64,000 nucleotides of DNA from Aliarcobacter faecis. Its GTDB lineage: Bacteria > Campylobacterota > Campylobacteria > Campylobacterales > Arcobacteraceae. The stretch spans positions 1,798,001-1,862,000 of the forward strand of contig NZ_CP053837.1 of the NCBI RefSeq assembly GCF_013201705.1. Direction: 5' to 3'. This document shows, in pieces, positions 28,456-36,980 of the stretch. Position 1 is the stretch's first letter. Every line of letters begins with the position of its first letter. Position numbers and translations under genes: made by a program. The notes under the pieces were generated by a model that saw only the letters and a program-made list of their open reading frames with translations, did no database searches and was not told the origin of the DNA.

Positions 28456-29328
28456 CTAAAGTAAAAAATATAGTGCTATTGGCAGATAAATAATTGTAAA
28501 TAGATTTCCAATTGCAACTATCGAAGCTACCATAGCAGAATCTTTTTTATATTTTTCAGCCAAAATTGCATTTAAAACAGCTGTTGGCAGTAGTCCAAAT
28601 AGAATTAAAAGTTTTTGTTGAAGTTCACTATAATTAAAAATATAAATAGCCAAAAATGCCATAATAAGTCCAGAAAGTGGACATAAAATAGCTCCTAAAA
28701 TTCCTATTTTTATATTCTCAAACTTTACAGTTGAAAGTCTAACTCCAAGAGCAAACAAAATCAAAGGAATAGCAATTTGAGATAATAATTCAAGGCTAAT
28801 ATTGATAGTTTTGGGAAAAGAGATATTAAAATAGTTGAAAAATAGTCCAAAAATTGTTGCAATAATTACTGGATTTTTAAGCATTGCTTTTAAATCTATT
28901 TTTCCTCCATACATCATTTCAGCAACTGTAAATTGTCCAATAACTTGAACCAAAGATAAGGCAATAAACAAAGCCATAGCCTCTTGTCCAAAAGATAGTA
29001 GTGCCAAAGGAAGCCCTAAATTTATTGAGTTATTAAACATCATAGCAGGTAGAAAACTATTAATATCTATTTTCATTAATTTAACAAATGGATATAAAAG
29101 CACTCCTGAACCAAATACGACAATAACAGCTCCTAAAGAGAAATAACCAAGATGTGAAATATGTGGTAGTTGAGTCGCAATAGAGTAAAAAACCAAAAAA
29201 GGGATAAAAATATCTAAGTTGATTTTATTTATAGAGTCTATATCAATTTTTACTCTTTTTGAATAAATTATTCCTATTAAAACTATAACAAATACTGGAA
29301 AAAGTATTTCGATTATTTTATATACCAA
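28456..29328 (-). CDS. AEC family auxin-efflux-carrier-type permease
   Basis: A 290-residue integral membrane protein with about ten helices in two halves, the broken central helices carrying NSINLGLPLALL and LPTAVLNAILAEKYKKD, typical of the AEC/Mem_trans family of organic-anion carriers. It follows the ketopantoate-reductase-like gene by nine bases at the end of the catechol operon, so it may move an aromatic acid or a pathway intermediate (inference). Confidence 0.85.
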   Translation of the reverse strand: MVYKIIEILFPVFVIVLIGIIYSKRVKIDIDSINKINLDIFIPFLVFYSIATQLPHISHLGYFSLGAVIVVFGSGVLLYPFVKLMKIDINSFLPAMMFNNSINLGLPLALLSFGQEAMALFIALSLVQVIGQFTVAEMMYGGKIDLKAMLKNPVIIATIFGLFFNYFNISFPKTINISLELLSQIAIPLILFALGVRLSTVKFENIKIGILGAILCPLSGLIMAFLAIYIFNYSELQQKLLILFGLLPTAVLNAILAEKYKKDSAMVASIVAIGNLFTIIYLPIALYFLL

Positions 29329-29337
29329 TATAGAGCC

Positions 29338-30276
29338 TTAAGAGTTTTTATAAGTAAATTCAAGTAAAGAAGATATTGTTCTTGTATATGGTGCATCTTT
29401 ACCTTGAGCTTCACAGTTTTTTATTACAACTGTACAAATTTCATCTAATTCTAACTCTCTATTATTCTCTACATCAACCAACATAGAAGGTTTTATAGAA
29501 TCAAATTTTTTGATTAGTTCAAACATCTCATCAACATCTTTTTGCGAAATATTTATATTTTGATTTAAAGCTGCCTGTGCTGTCTCTTTCATAAGCCCAT
29601 AAACTATTTTTGATAATTTTTCATCTTGTGTTACAACTTGTGTCTCTTTTCTTAAAAGTGCACAAATAGCATTTACACCATTATTTATTATTAATTTTTT
29701 CCATAATTCTAATTTTATATTTTTTGAAATTTGTGTTGGTATTAATGCCTTATTAAAAATATCTGTCAATTCTTTTAAAAAAATCTGGTTTTGTGGTGTT
29801 TTTTTGATAGCACCTAAAATTGTTTCCGCACTACCTTTTGCTTCAATAAAAGCAGGACTTACAATATGAGCACCAATTTTTCTTGTAAGTCCTGCAATTA
29901 TATAGGTTTCGTCTAATTCGCTAGAAAGGTTATCTTCATTATCTACTCCATTTTGTAAAGAGATAATATATGGGTGTTTTTTACCATTAGCAAACCACTG
30001 TTTTAAGCCATTTGCCAAAGATATAGTTGAAGTTGATTTAGTGGTTAATAAAACAGCATCAAAATTGTGTGCCTCAATTTTTTTAATTTCATTTAATGAA
30101 TAGGAGAAAACTTTCTTTTCAAAAAAGAAGTCCGGGTGCTGCAACTTCAACTTTCCTTGCTGTAAAGCTTCTAAATGCTTTCCTCTTGCTACAAAAGTTA
30201 CATCATGACCTGCATTTATTAACCTTGTGCCAAAATAAGAGCCTATACCACCAGCACCCAAAACTAAAAATCTCAT
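29338..30276 (-). CDS. 2-dehydropantoate 2-reductase family protein
   Basis: A 312-residue NADPH reductase of the PanE family: Rossmann motif LGAGGIGSYFG at residues 5-15, SLQNGVDNE near 107, and the catalytic Lys region LWKKLIINNGVNAICAL split around residue 190. It could be true panE, but its place in the phenol operon, 12 bases after dmpD, suggests reduction of a 2-oxo acid produced there, or simply operon capture. Confidence 0.75.
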   Translation of the reverse strand: MRFLVLGAGGIGSYFGTRLINAGHDVTFVARGKHLEALQQGKLKLQHPDFFFEKKVFSYSLNEIKKIEAHNFDAVLLTTKSTSTISLANGLKQWFANGKKHPYIISLQNGVDNEDNLSSELDETYIIAGLTRKIGAHIVSPAFIEAKGSAETILGAIKKTPQNQIFLKELTDIFNKALIPTQISKNIKLELWKKLIINNGVNAICALLRKETQVVTQDEKLSKIVYGLMKETAQAALNQNINISQKDVDEMFELIKKFDSIKPSMLVDVENNRELELDEICTVVIKNCEAQGKDAPYTRTISSLLEFTYKNS

Positions 30277-30288
30277 ACTCTTCCTTTA

Positions 30289-31110
30289 TTATTTCTCCAA
30301 AAAGAAATTTAATAATAGATTGTTAAATCTATCTTTATGCTCAATTTGAGTCCAGTGTCCACATTGACCAAAAATATGTAATTGAGATTTTAAGATAATT
30401 TGATTTAATCTAATAGAATTTTGTAAAGGTATAACTTTATCTTCTCTTCCATGAATAATTAAAGTTTCATTTGTAATTTTTTTAATATCTTGTTCATCAT
30501 TTTGCATTAAATCAACCCCATTTTGTCGTGGAGCTGGAAACATCGAAGAGAAAGACTCTTGAAAACCTGGACGAATACTAGCTTCGTATCTTAATTTTGC
30601 TAAATCATCTGTTACAATACTTCTATCATAAGCAAAAATATCAAGTAACTCTTTCATATTTTCAATACTTGGAGTATATCCCCAAGCTTTATCAAGTCCA
30701 TAAGTTAAATCAAACTCAACTCCAACTGCACCCATTAAAACCAATTTATCAAATCTCTCTTTATGATTAATAACCAAATATAAAGCTAATGCTCCACCAA
30801 AAGAGTTTCCAACTAAATGAGCTTTTTTGATATCAAGAGCATCCATTAAATCAATAATTTGTTTTGCCCAATTTTGCATATTATATTTAATTCCTGCTGG
30901 TCTATCTGTATAACCAAATCCAACCATATCAGGAGCTATAACTCTAAACTTTTCAGCAAGAACTGGCATAGATAATCTCCAATTTGCATAAGCTGAAACC
31001 CCTGGTCCTGAACCATGAATAAAGATTATTGTTTCACCTTTTCCTAAATCATGATAGTTTGTATTAAAACTACCTGTTTTCACAATATTTGCTATCTCTG
31101 GATTTGACAT
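30289..31110 (-). CDS. dmpD: 2-hydroxymuconate semialdehyde hydrolase
   Basis: A 273-residue alpha/beta hydrolase. The oxyanion stretch HGSGPGVSAYANWR lies at 32-45, the nucleophile S103 in GNSFGG, with D224 and H252 completing the triad. This matches DmpD/XylF, which hydrolyse the ring-fission product to 2-hydroxypenta-2,4-dienoate. It is the branch that handles methylcatechol-derived ketones, complementary to the DmpC-I-H branch. An SD motif lies just upstream (GGAGA). Confidence 0.9.
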   Translation of the reverse strand: MSNPEIANIVKTGSFNTNYHDLGKGETIIFIHGSGPGVSAYANWRLSMPVLAEKFRVIAPDMVGFGYTDRPAGIKYNMQNWAKQIIDLMDALDIKKAHLVGNSFGGALALYLVINHKERFDKLVLMGAVGVEFDLTYGLDKAWGYTPSIENMKELLDIFAYDRSIVTDDLAKLRYEASIRPGFQESFSSMFPAPRQNGVDLMQNDEQDIKKITNETLIIHGREDKVIPLQNSIRLNQIILKSQLHIFGQCGHWTQIEHKDRFNNLLLNFFLEK

Positions 31111-31136
31111 TTTCTCTCCTACTTATAAATTAATTT

Positions 31137-31328
31137 TTATTTACCCATTTTTTTAACGCTTTTTCCACCAATTCCAAAGTGTTGCTTTGGCATCTCATTT
31201 ATAATAACTCTTACAGTTTCAATAGGTGCATCAAGTGATTCGGCAATTGCAAGAGAAACTTTTTCTATTAGTTTCTCTTTTTTTTCATCACTTCTTCCTT
31301 CAATAATATTTATCATTGCTATTGGCAT
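31137..31328 (-). CDS. dmpI: 4-oxalocrotonate tautomerase
   Basis: A 63-residue tautomerase subunit. After Met removal Pro1 is the catalytic base (MPIAMINIIEGR), and conserved arginines (R12, R41 in this numbering) fit the family. It converts 2-hydroxymuconate to 2-oxo-3-hexenedioate, the DmpH substrate. Its SD (AAGGAA) joins the end of the structured gap upstream. Confidence 0.93.
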   Translation of the reverse strand: MPIAMINIIEGRSDEKKEKLIEKVSLAIAESLDAPIETVRVIINEMPKQHFGIGGKSVKKMGK

Positions 31329-31340
31329 ACATATTCCTTT

Positions 31341-31454
31341 AAAAATGTCCCATTTTTAAAGGGACCTTATCTTTTAACTTCTTTTAGCAAGATGGCAAAG
31401 CCATCTTTAAAGAAGCAAATCCTAAAGAAAGCAACGAGTTGCTTTTTTAAAAAA
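31341..31454 (-). repeat. Three-hairpin intercistronic element R1 (dmpH-dmpI gap)
   Basis: The 136-base gap contains three inverted repeats: GTCCC/GGGAC at 31347-31365; a 38-base hairpin at 31378-31415 with CTTCTTT/AAAGAAG outside and AAGATGGC/GCCATCTT inside; and AAAGCAAC/GTTGCTTT at 31428-31445. The 136-base gap before dmpF (R2) has the same three in the same order and spacing, with different paired bases inside the central stem. A structured RNA that tunes mRNA decay or translation within the operon is the simplest reading. Confidence 0.65.
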
Positions 31455-31464
31455 TGTTCGATTT

Positions 31465-32253
31465 CTAAATAAATCTAAATGATACTGTTCCTAAATTCTG
31501 GAATTTAACAGTAACATTATCACCTTTTTTTACACTAACTGCTGCTGTAATTGCACCTGAAAGAATATATGTTCCTGCTTTTAAAATTTCTCCTCTATCT
31601 GATAGCATATTTGCAAGCATAGCAATAGCAGTTGCAGGATGTCCTAAAACAGCAGCTCCAGCACCTACTTCTACAACTTCCCCATTTATTTGCATAACAA
31701 CACCTAAAGTTTTTAGATCTAGACCTTCAACACTTCTAGCTTGTCCACCTGTAACATATCTTGAAGATGAAGAGTTATCTGCAATTACAGATTTTAAATC
31801 AAACTTAAAATCCTTATATCTTGAATCGATAATCTCAACAGCAGGCATTACAAAATCAGTTGCAGCTAAAACATCTCCTATATGACACCCTGGTCCACTT
31901 AAATCACTTTTTAAAACAAAAGCAATTTCAGCTTCAACTTTTGGGTGAATTAACTCATCAATTTTAATTTCTGCTCCATCACCAAAGCTAAAATAATCAG
32001 CTAAATATCCATAACAAGGGTTTGGAACTCCCATTTGCTTCATCTTTGCTTGAGAAGTTAATCCCATTTTCATACCTACAATTTTATGCCCTCTTGATTC
32101 TTTTGCTCTTCTTGCAGTCCATTGAATCTCATAAGCATCTTCATAACTCATATCTGGATAATCATCTGTAATTTTTGTTATCTCATAAGCTTCTAATTCG
32201 GCATCTTCACAATGTTTTGCCAATTTTTCTATTGTTGCTTTATCTAAACCCAT
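31465..32253 (-). CDS. dmpH: 4-oxalocrotonate decarboxylase (2-oxo-3-hexenedioate decarboxylase)
   Basis: A 262-residue member of the hydratase/decarboxylase family (FAH-like fold) with KMGLTSQAKMKQMGV, PKVEAEIAFVL and the metal-binding EIIDSRYKDF. It is told from DmpE by closer resemblance to DmpH at the KMGLTSQAKM segment and by its place between dmpG and dmpI, as in Pseudomonas. It decarboxylates 2-oxo-3-hexenedioate to 2-hydroxypentadienoate. Start overlaps the dmpG stop (TAATG). Confidence 0.88.
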   Translation of the reverse strand: MGLDKATIEKLAKHCEDAELEAYEITKITDDYPDMSYEDAYEIQWTARRAKESRGHKIVGMKMGLTSQAKMKQMGVPNPCYGYLADYFSFGDGAEIKIDELIHPKVEAEIAFVLKSDLSGPGCHIGDVLAATDFVMPAVEIIDSRYKDFKFDLKSVIADNSSSSRYVTGGQARSVEGLDLKTLGVVMQINGEVVEVGAGAAVLGHPATAIAMLANMLSDRGEILKAGTYILSGAITAAVSVKKGDNVTVKFQNLGTVSFRFI

Positions 32254-33281
32254 TATATTAATCCTTTTGCTTTAGCCATATCTAGTGCTAAATCTTCAAT
32301 CATATCTTCTTGCCCACCAATAATTCCTCTTTTTCCTAATTCAACCAACAATGCTCTAGCATCAATTCCATATTTCTCTTGAGCTCGTCTAGCAAAAAGT
32401 AAAAATGATGAGTAAACTCCAGCATAACCCAAAGTTAAAGAGTCTCTTGAAATTCTTGTAGGTCGTCCCATAATAGGAAGTGCTATATCTTCTGCTGCAT
32501 CTTCAATTTTATTTAAATCTATACCAGTTTCTACGCCCATTCTATTTAATGCAGCAACTAAAACTTCAGTTGCAGTATTTCCAGAACCTGCTCCAAATCC
32601 AGCTAAACTTGCATCTATTCTATTTGCTCCTGCTTCAATGGCTGCAAGGGAATTTGTAACTCCCATTGACATATTATTGTGTCCATGAAAACCAATTTCT
32701 ATATCATCTCCAAACTCTTTTTTTAATATTGCAATTCTAGCACTTACATCATCTGGTAACATATATCCAGCTGAATCTGTTGCATAGATACAATTTGCTC
32801 CATAAGATACCATTTTAGAAGCCTCTTGCAAAAGTTTTTCAGGTGTAACCATATGAGCCATCATTAGAAATCCAACAGTATCAAGCCCCATAGAAACAGC
32901 TGCTTTTATATGTTGAGCTGAAACATCAGCCTCTGTACAATGTGTTGCAACTCTAACAGTTGTAATTCCTTTTTTTACAGCTCTTTCTAAATCTTTTACA
33001 ATTCCAATTCCTGGAAGTAAAAGTGCAGAAATCTTTGCATTTTTTACATTTTTAACAGCAGTTTCAATCCACTCTTCATCACTATGTAAGCCATACCCAT
33101 AATTAAGTGAACTACCACCTAAACCATCTCCATGAGTAACTTCTATCATAGGAACACCAGCTTCATCCATAGCTTTAGACATATTTTTCATCTGCTCTAA
33201 TGTAAATTGATGTCTAATAGAGTGCATTCCATCTCTTAAAGACATATCATGAATTGTTACTTTTTTACCTCTTAAATCCAT
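32253..33281 (-). CDS. dmpG: 4-hydroxy-2-oxovalerate aldolase
   Basis: About 342 residues; a TIM-barrel aldolase with the metal and catalytic segment [16 protein letters not shown] near the N-terminus, [11 protein letters not shown] (zinc histidines) and the C-terminal DmpF-contact region. It splits 4-hydroxy-2-oxovalerate to pyruvate and acetaldehyde and channels the aldehyde to DmpF. A 13-residue longer reading exists, but the ATG at 33281 has AAGGAG at the right distance and begins just after the dmpF stop. Confidence 0.93.
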   Translation of the reverse strand: MDLRGKKVTIHDMSLRDGMHSIRHQFTLEQMKNMSKAMDEAGVPMIEVTHGDGLGGSSLNYGYGLHSDEEWIETAVKNVKNAKISALLLPGIGIVKDLERAVKKGITTVRVATHCTEADVSAQHIKAAVSMGLDTVGFLMMAHMVTPEKLLQEASKMVSYGANCIYATDSAGYMLPDDVSARIAILKKEFGDDIEIGFHGHNNMSMGVTNSLAAIEAGANRIDASLAGFGAGSGNTATEVLVAALNRMGVETGIDLNKIEDAAEDIALPIMGRPTRISRDSLTLGYAGVYSSFLLFARRAQEKYGIDARALLVELGKRGIIGGQEDMIEDLALDMAKAKGLI

Positions 33282-33282
33282 A

Positions 33283-34164
33283 TTATGCTCCTTTGATTTT
33301 TTCAGCCATTTTTTCTGCAATATTTGTAGCAGCTGCTGTAATAATGTCTAAATTTCCAGCATATTTTGGTAAATAATCTCCTAATCCTTCAACTTCAAGG
33401 AAAATAGAAACTTTATTTCCATCAAAAACTGGTCCATTTTTTAGCTTATATCCTGGTACAAATTGTTGTACTTTTTTTATCATTTCATGAACAGATTTTG
33501 TAATTGCCTCTTTATTTGGCTCATCTTTTGTTTGACAATGAACTGTATCTCTCATCATAAGTGGTGGTTCTGCTGGATTTAAAATAATAATAGCTTTACC
33601 TTTTTTTACATTTCCAACTTTTTCAATTCCAAGTGCTGTTGTTTCTGTAAACTCATCAATATTTGCTCTAGTTCCTGGACCTGCTGATTTTGAAGCAACT
33701 GTTGCAATAATCTCTGCATAATCAACCTCTTGCACACTTGAAACTGCTGCTACCATAGGAATAGTTGCTTGTCCACCACAAGTTACCATATTTACATTTT
33801 GGGCATTTTGTTTTAATAATTCATCTAAATTTACTGAAGGTACACAAAATGGTCCAATTGCTGCTGGTGTTAGGTCTATTACCATAACTCCTAGTTCTGC
33901 TAATTTTCTATTATTTTCTCCATGAACATAGGCTGAAGTTGCATCAAATGCAATTCTTACTCCATCTTCTTTTATAAAAGGAATTAAACCATCAACACCT
34001 TCGTGAGTTATTTTCATTCCTGCTTCTTTTGCTTTTCTTAATCCATCTGAATCTGGGTCAATTCCAACCATCCATAATGGATTTAAAACTTCACTTCTTT
34101 GAAGTTTATACATTAAATCTGTTCCAATATTTCCAGACCCAATTAATGCACAATTAATTTTCAT
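33283..34164 (-). CDS. dmpF: Acetaldehyde dehydrogenase (acylating)
   Basis: A 293-residue NAD- and CoA-dependent enzyme converting acetaldehyde to acetyl-CoA in complex with DmpG. Rossmann motif GSGNIGTDL at residues 9-17, catalytic C129 in [10 protein letters not shown], and [16 protein letters not shown] further on. Slightly shorter than the Pseudomonas enzyme (about 312). One base separates it from dmpG. Confidence 0.94.
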   Translation of the reverse strand: MKINCALIGSGNIGTDLMYKLQRSEVLNPLWMVGIDPDSDGLRKAKEAGMKITHEGVDGLIPFIKEDGVRIAFDATSAYVHGENNRKLAELGVMVIDLTPAAIGPFCVPSVNLDELLKQNAQNVNMVTCGGQATIPMVAAVSSVQEVDYAEIIATVASKSAGPGTRANIDEFTETTALGIEKVGNVKKGKAIIILNPAEPPLMMRDTVHCQTKDEPNKEAITKSVHEMIKKVQQFVPGYKLKNGPVFDGNKVSIFLEVEGLGDYLPKYAGNLDIITAAATNIAEKMAEKIKGA

Positions 34165-34174
34165 ATTTATTCCT

Positions 34175-34290
34175 TAAAAATTGTCCCCATTTTGAAGGGA
34201 CCTTTTCTATATTAACTTCTTTTAAGGGTAAAAATAAATTTTACCTAAAGAAGCAAACTCTAAAGAGAGCAACAAGTTGCTCTTTAAAAA
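34175..34290 (-). repeat. Three-hairpin intercistronic element R2 (dmpE-dmpF gap)
   Basis: Counterpart of R1, also in a 136-base gap: GTCCC/GGGAC at 34183-34201; a 38-base hairpin at 34216-34253 with CTTCTTT/AAAGAAG outside but GGTAAAAT/ATTTTACC inside; and AGAGCAAC/GTTGCTCT at 34266-34283. The second-to-third hairpin distance is 50 bases in both copies. The central stem sequence is entirely different from R1 yet fully paired, and the third stem differs by a compensated A-T to G-C pair. Confidence 0.65.
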
Positions 34291-34300
34291 TTACTATTTA

Positions 34301-35089
34301 TTATACAAATCTACACGAAGCAGAACCAATTCCACCAATATTTATTGTCATATTATCACCAGCTTGAATAGTTACCATAGCACATAATGCACCAGATAAG
34401 ATAACTTCTCCTGCTTTTAAACCTACACCAAATTCTCCAAGTGTATTTGCAAGCCAAGCGACTGCATTTACAGGACTTCCTAATGCAGCTGCTCCAGCTC
34501 CTGTATGAAGAAGTTCTCCATTTCTCTCTAGTGTAATTCCACAAGTCATTAAATCTATATCTCTTGGATTAGCAAACTGTCCACCAAATACTATATAACC
34601 ACAAGAGGCATTATCTGCAACAGTATCTTGAATTTTTATTTTCCAATCTTTAATTCTTGAATCAACTATTTCAAAACAAGGCATTACAAACTTTGTAGCT
34701 CTTAAAACATCAGCTGTTGTAACACCTGGTCCCATTAAATCTTCTTTTAAAACAAAGGCTATTTCACCCTCTGCTTTTGGTTGAATCATACTATTTGTTA
34801 CATCTATTACATCGCCATCATTATAAATCATATCTGATAGTAAATATCCAAAATCTGGCTGATGAACACCCAACATATCCATTACAACTTTTGATGTAAC
34901 CCCTATTTTTTTACCAATAATCTTTGATTTATCATCAGCTAATCTTCTTGCTAAAAAATGGTGTTGAATAGCATAAGCATCTTCAATAGTACAATCTAGC
35001 TCTCTTGAAGTAATAGGCTCAATTGTTTTTTGATTTTTCAGTGCTTCATATAACTCATTTCCATATTTCTCAATTTTTGCTTTTTCCAT
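34301..35089 (-). CDS. dmpE: 2-oxopent-4-enoate (2-hydroxypentadienoate) hydratase
   Basis: A 262-residue paralogue of DmpH with IGKKIGVTSKVVMDMLGV, HQPDFGYLLSDM, PKAEGEIAFVL and FEIVDSRIKDW. The first two segments and the position before dmpF assign it as DmpE, which hydrates 2-hydroxypenta-2,4-dienoate to 4-hydroxy-2-oxovalerate using a divalent metal. It follows dmpC by nine bases. Confidence 0.9.
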   Translation of the reverse strand: MEKAKIEKYGNELYEALKNQKTIEPITSRELDCTIEDAYAIQHHFLARRLADDKSKIIGKKIGVTSKVVMDMLGVHQPDFGYLLSDMIYNDGDVIDVTNSMIQPKAEGEIAFVLKEDLMGPGVTTADVLRATKFVMPCFEIVDSRIKDWKIKIQDTVADNASCGYIVFGGQFANPRDIDLMTCGITLERNGELLHTGAGAAALGSPVNAVAWLANTLGEFGVGLKAGEVILSGALCAMVTIQAGDNMTINIGGIGSASCRFV

Positions 35090-35098
35090 TTTTTGCCT

Positions 35099-36556
35099 TT
35101 ACATTTTAATACAAATATTTTTTAGCTCTGTATAGAACTCTAATGAGTGATGTCCACCTTCTCTTCCTATACCTGAGGCTTTCATTCCACCAAATGGTGT
35201 TCTTAAATCTCTTAAGAACCAAGAGTTAATCCATACAATTCCTGAATCAATTTGTGAAGCAACTCTATGAGCTTTATCTAAATTTTCAGTAAATATTGTA
35301 GAAGCCAATCCATATTTTGTATCATTTGCCATTCGTATAACTTCATCTTCTGTATCAAAAGGAGTAACATGACAACAAGGTCCAAATACCTCTTGTTGAA
35401 CTACTGTTGCACTCTCTGGTAATCCTGTCCAAATTGTTGGTTCAATCCAAAATCCATTTGCTAAAGAACCTTCCATTTTAGGAACTCCTCCACCTAAAAC
35501 TATATTTGCACCCTCTTTTTTAGCAATCTCATAGTACTCTAAAACTTTATCTCTATGAGAAGCACTTACAAGTGGACCCATATCAACACTCTCATCATGT
35601 TGAACTCCAAGTTTTAATTTTGAAGCTGATTCTTTTAGTTTTGAAACAAACTCATCAAAAATCTCTCTTTGAACATAAACTCTTTCAGTTCCCAAACACA
35701 CCTGTCCAGAGTTTGCAAAACAAGATCTTGTTGTTTCATGTACTGCTTTTTGCATATCACAATCAGCAAAAATAATTGCTGGATTTTTTCCACCTAGTTC
35801 TAAAGATACATCTTTTACTCCAACAGAACAAGCTTTCATAATCATCTCACCTGTAACAGTTTCACCTGTAAATGTAATAGCATCTATATCTTTATGAGCT
35901 GTTAGAAGATTTCCTGTGATACTTCCTTTTCCTTGAACAACGTTATAAGCACCTGCAGGAACTCCAACTTTACTCATAACTTCTCCTAAAAGTGAAGTTG
36001 TTGTTGGTGTAACTTGTGAAGGTTTAACTACAACAGAGTTTCCACAAGCCATAGCAGGACCTACTTTCCAAGTCATAAGCAGTAGTGGTAAATTCCAAGG
36101 AGAGATAACAGCAATTACCCCTTTTGGTTTTCTCATACTATAATTTAGCATTGTTTTTCCATCAGGAGTATCAGCTCTATATGCCTCGTCTGCATAAGAT
36201 TTCATAGTATCAGCAAATACTTTGAAGTTTGCTCCACCCCTTGGAATATCAATATGTCTAGCAATTGAGTATGGTTTTCCTGTATCTAAACACTCTGCTT
36301 CTAAAAAATCATCAAATCTTCTATTTATCTCATTTGCAACTTCATACATTAAAGCAACTCTATCGTTTAATTTCATCTGTCCCCATTCCCCTGTAAGTGC
36401 TGCTTTTGCAGCAGCAACTGCTGCATTTACTTCAGCTTCTCTTCCAAGAGCTACTTTAGAGATTAGTTCTGCTGTTGCTGGGTTAAAGTTATCAAAAAAT
36501 TCACCACATTGTGAATCCATAAATTTTCCATTAATATAGTGTTGTACTTTTTTCAT
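35099..36556 (-). CDS. dmpC: 2-hydroxymuconic semialdehyde dehydrogenase
   Basis: A 485-residue aldehyde dehydrogenase. Landmarks are SPWNLPLLLMTWKVGPA, the FTGETVTG nucleotide loop, LELGGKNPAI with the general base Glu, catalytic C287 in NSGQVCLG, and PFGGMKASGIGREGG. Location after catechol 2,3-dioxygenase gives the substrate: 2-hydroxymuconate semialdehyde oxidised with NAD to 2-hydroxymuconate. The start overlaps the GlcG/HbpS-like gene stop by one base. Confidence 0.93.
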   Translation of the reverse strand: MKKVQHYINGKFMDSQCGEFFDNFNPATAELISKVALGREAEVNAAVAAAKAALTGEWGQMKLNDRVALMYEVANEINRRFDDFLEAECLDTGKPYSIARHIDIPRGGANFKVFADTMKSYADEAYRADTPDGKTMLNYSMRKPKGVIAVISPWNLPLLLMTWKVGPAMACGNSVVVKPSQVTPTTTSLLGEVMSKVGVPAGAYNVVQGKGSITGNLLTAHKDIDAITFTGETVTGEMIMKACSVGVKDVSLELGGKNPAIIFADCDMQKAVHETTRSCFANSGQVCLGTERVYVQREIFDEFVSKLKESASKLKLGVQHDESVDMGPLVSASHRDKVLEYYEIAKKEGANIVLGGGVPKMEGSLANGFWIEPTIWTGLPESATVVQQEVFGPCCHVTPFDTEDEVIRMANDTKYGLASTIFTENLDKAHRVASQIDSGIVWINSWFLRDLRTPFGGMKASGIGREGGHHSLEFYTELKNICIKM

Positions 36557-36978
36557 TATTCTAATCCTATTTTTTTAATTGCATACTCTGCACAAATTAT
36601 ATCTTCGTCTTCTGTTCCACCAGAAACACCAATCGCACCAACTTTAACACCATTTTCAAAAATTGGTAATCCTCCACCAAAAGGGATCAATCTATCCCTA
36701 TTTGAAAAACCTTGCTCTAAATGAGGCATCTGTTTAAAAATTTGTGTCCACTGTGCAGTTGGAAAACCAAAACTAGCACTTGTATAAGCTTTATCTTTAG
36801 CTATATTAATAGAGTGGATAAAAGAGTTTTCCATTCTAATAAAAGCCATCTCTAAACCTTTATTATCTGTAACAGATACATTAATTTCAATATCTAATTC
36901 TTCGGCTTTTTCAATAGCACAAAGACAAGCTTCAATTGCTGCTTGCCTTGATATTGTTTTCTCAACTACTATATTCAT
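36556..36978 (-). CDS. GlcG/HbpS (DUF336) family protein
   Basis: A 140-residue small domain with the family's VTDNKGLEMAFIRM, KAYTSASF and FGGGLPIFENGVKVGAIGVSGGTEDED segments. Relatives bind haem or accompany aromatic degradation genes. Here it lies in a tight array between catechol 2,3-dioxygenase (two-base gap) and dmpC. A protective or reactivating role for the iron dioxygenase is a guess. Confidence 0.85.
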   Translation of the reverse strand: MNIVVEKTISRQAAIEACLCAIEKAEELDIEINVSVTDNKGLEMAFIRMENSFIHSINIAKDKAYTSASFGFPTAQWTQIFKQMPHLEQGFSNRDRLIPFGGGLPIFENGVKVGAIGVSGGTEDEDIICAEYAIKKIGLE

Positions 36979-36980
36979 AT

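Noticed and set aside
34356-34544. Arg/Trp/Ser-rich frame on the same strand within dmpE
   Set aside because: An out-of-frame reading of dmpE with unnatural composition.
31465-35089. dmpE and dmpH as a recent local duplication
   Set aside because: The proteins are strongly diverged and each matches its own Pseudomonas counterpart in sequence and gene order, so they are old paralogues.
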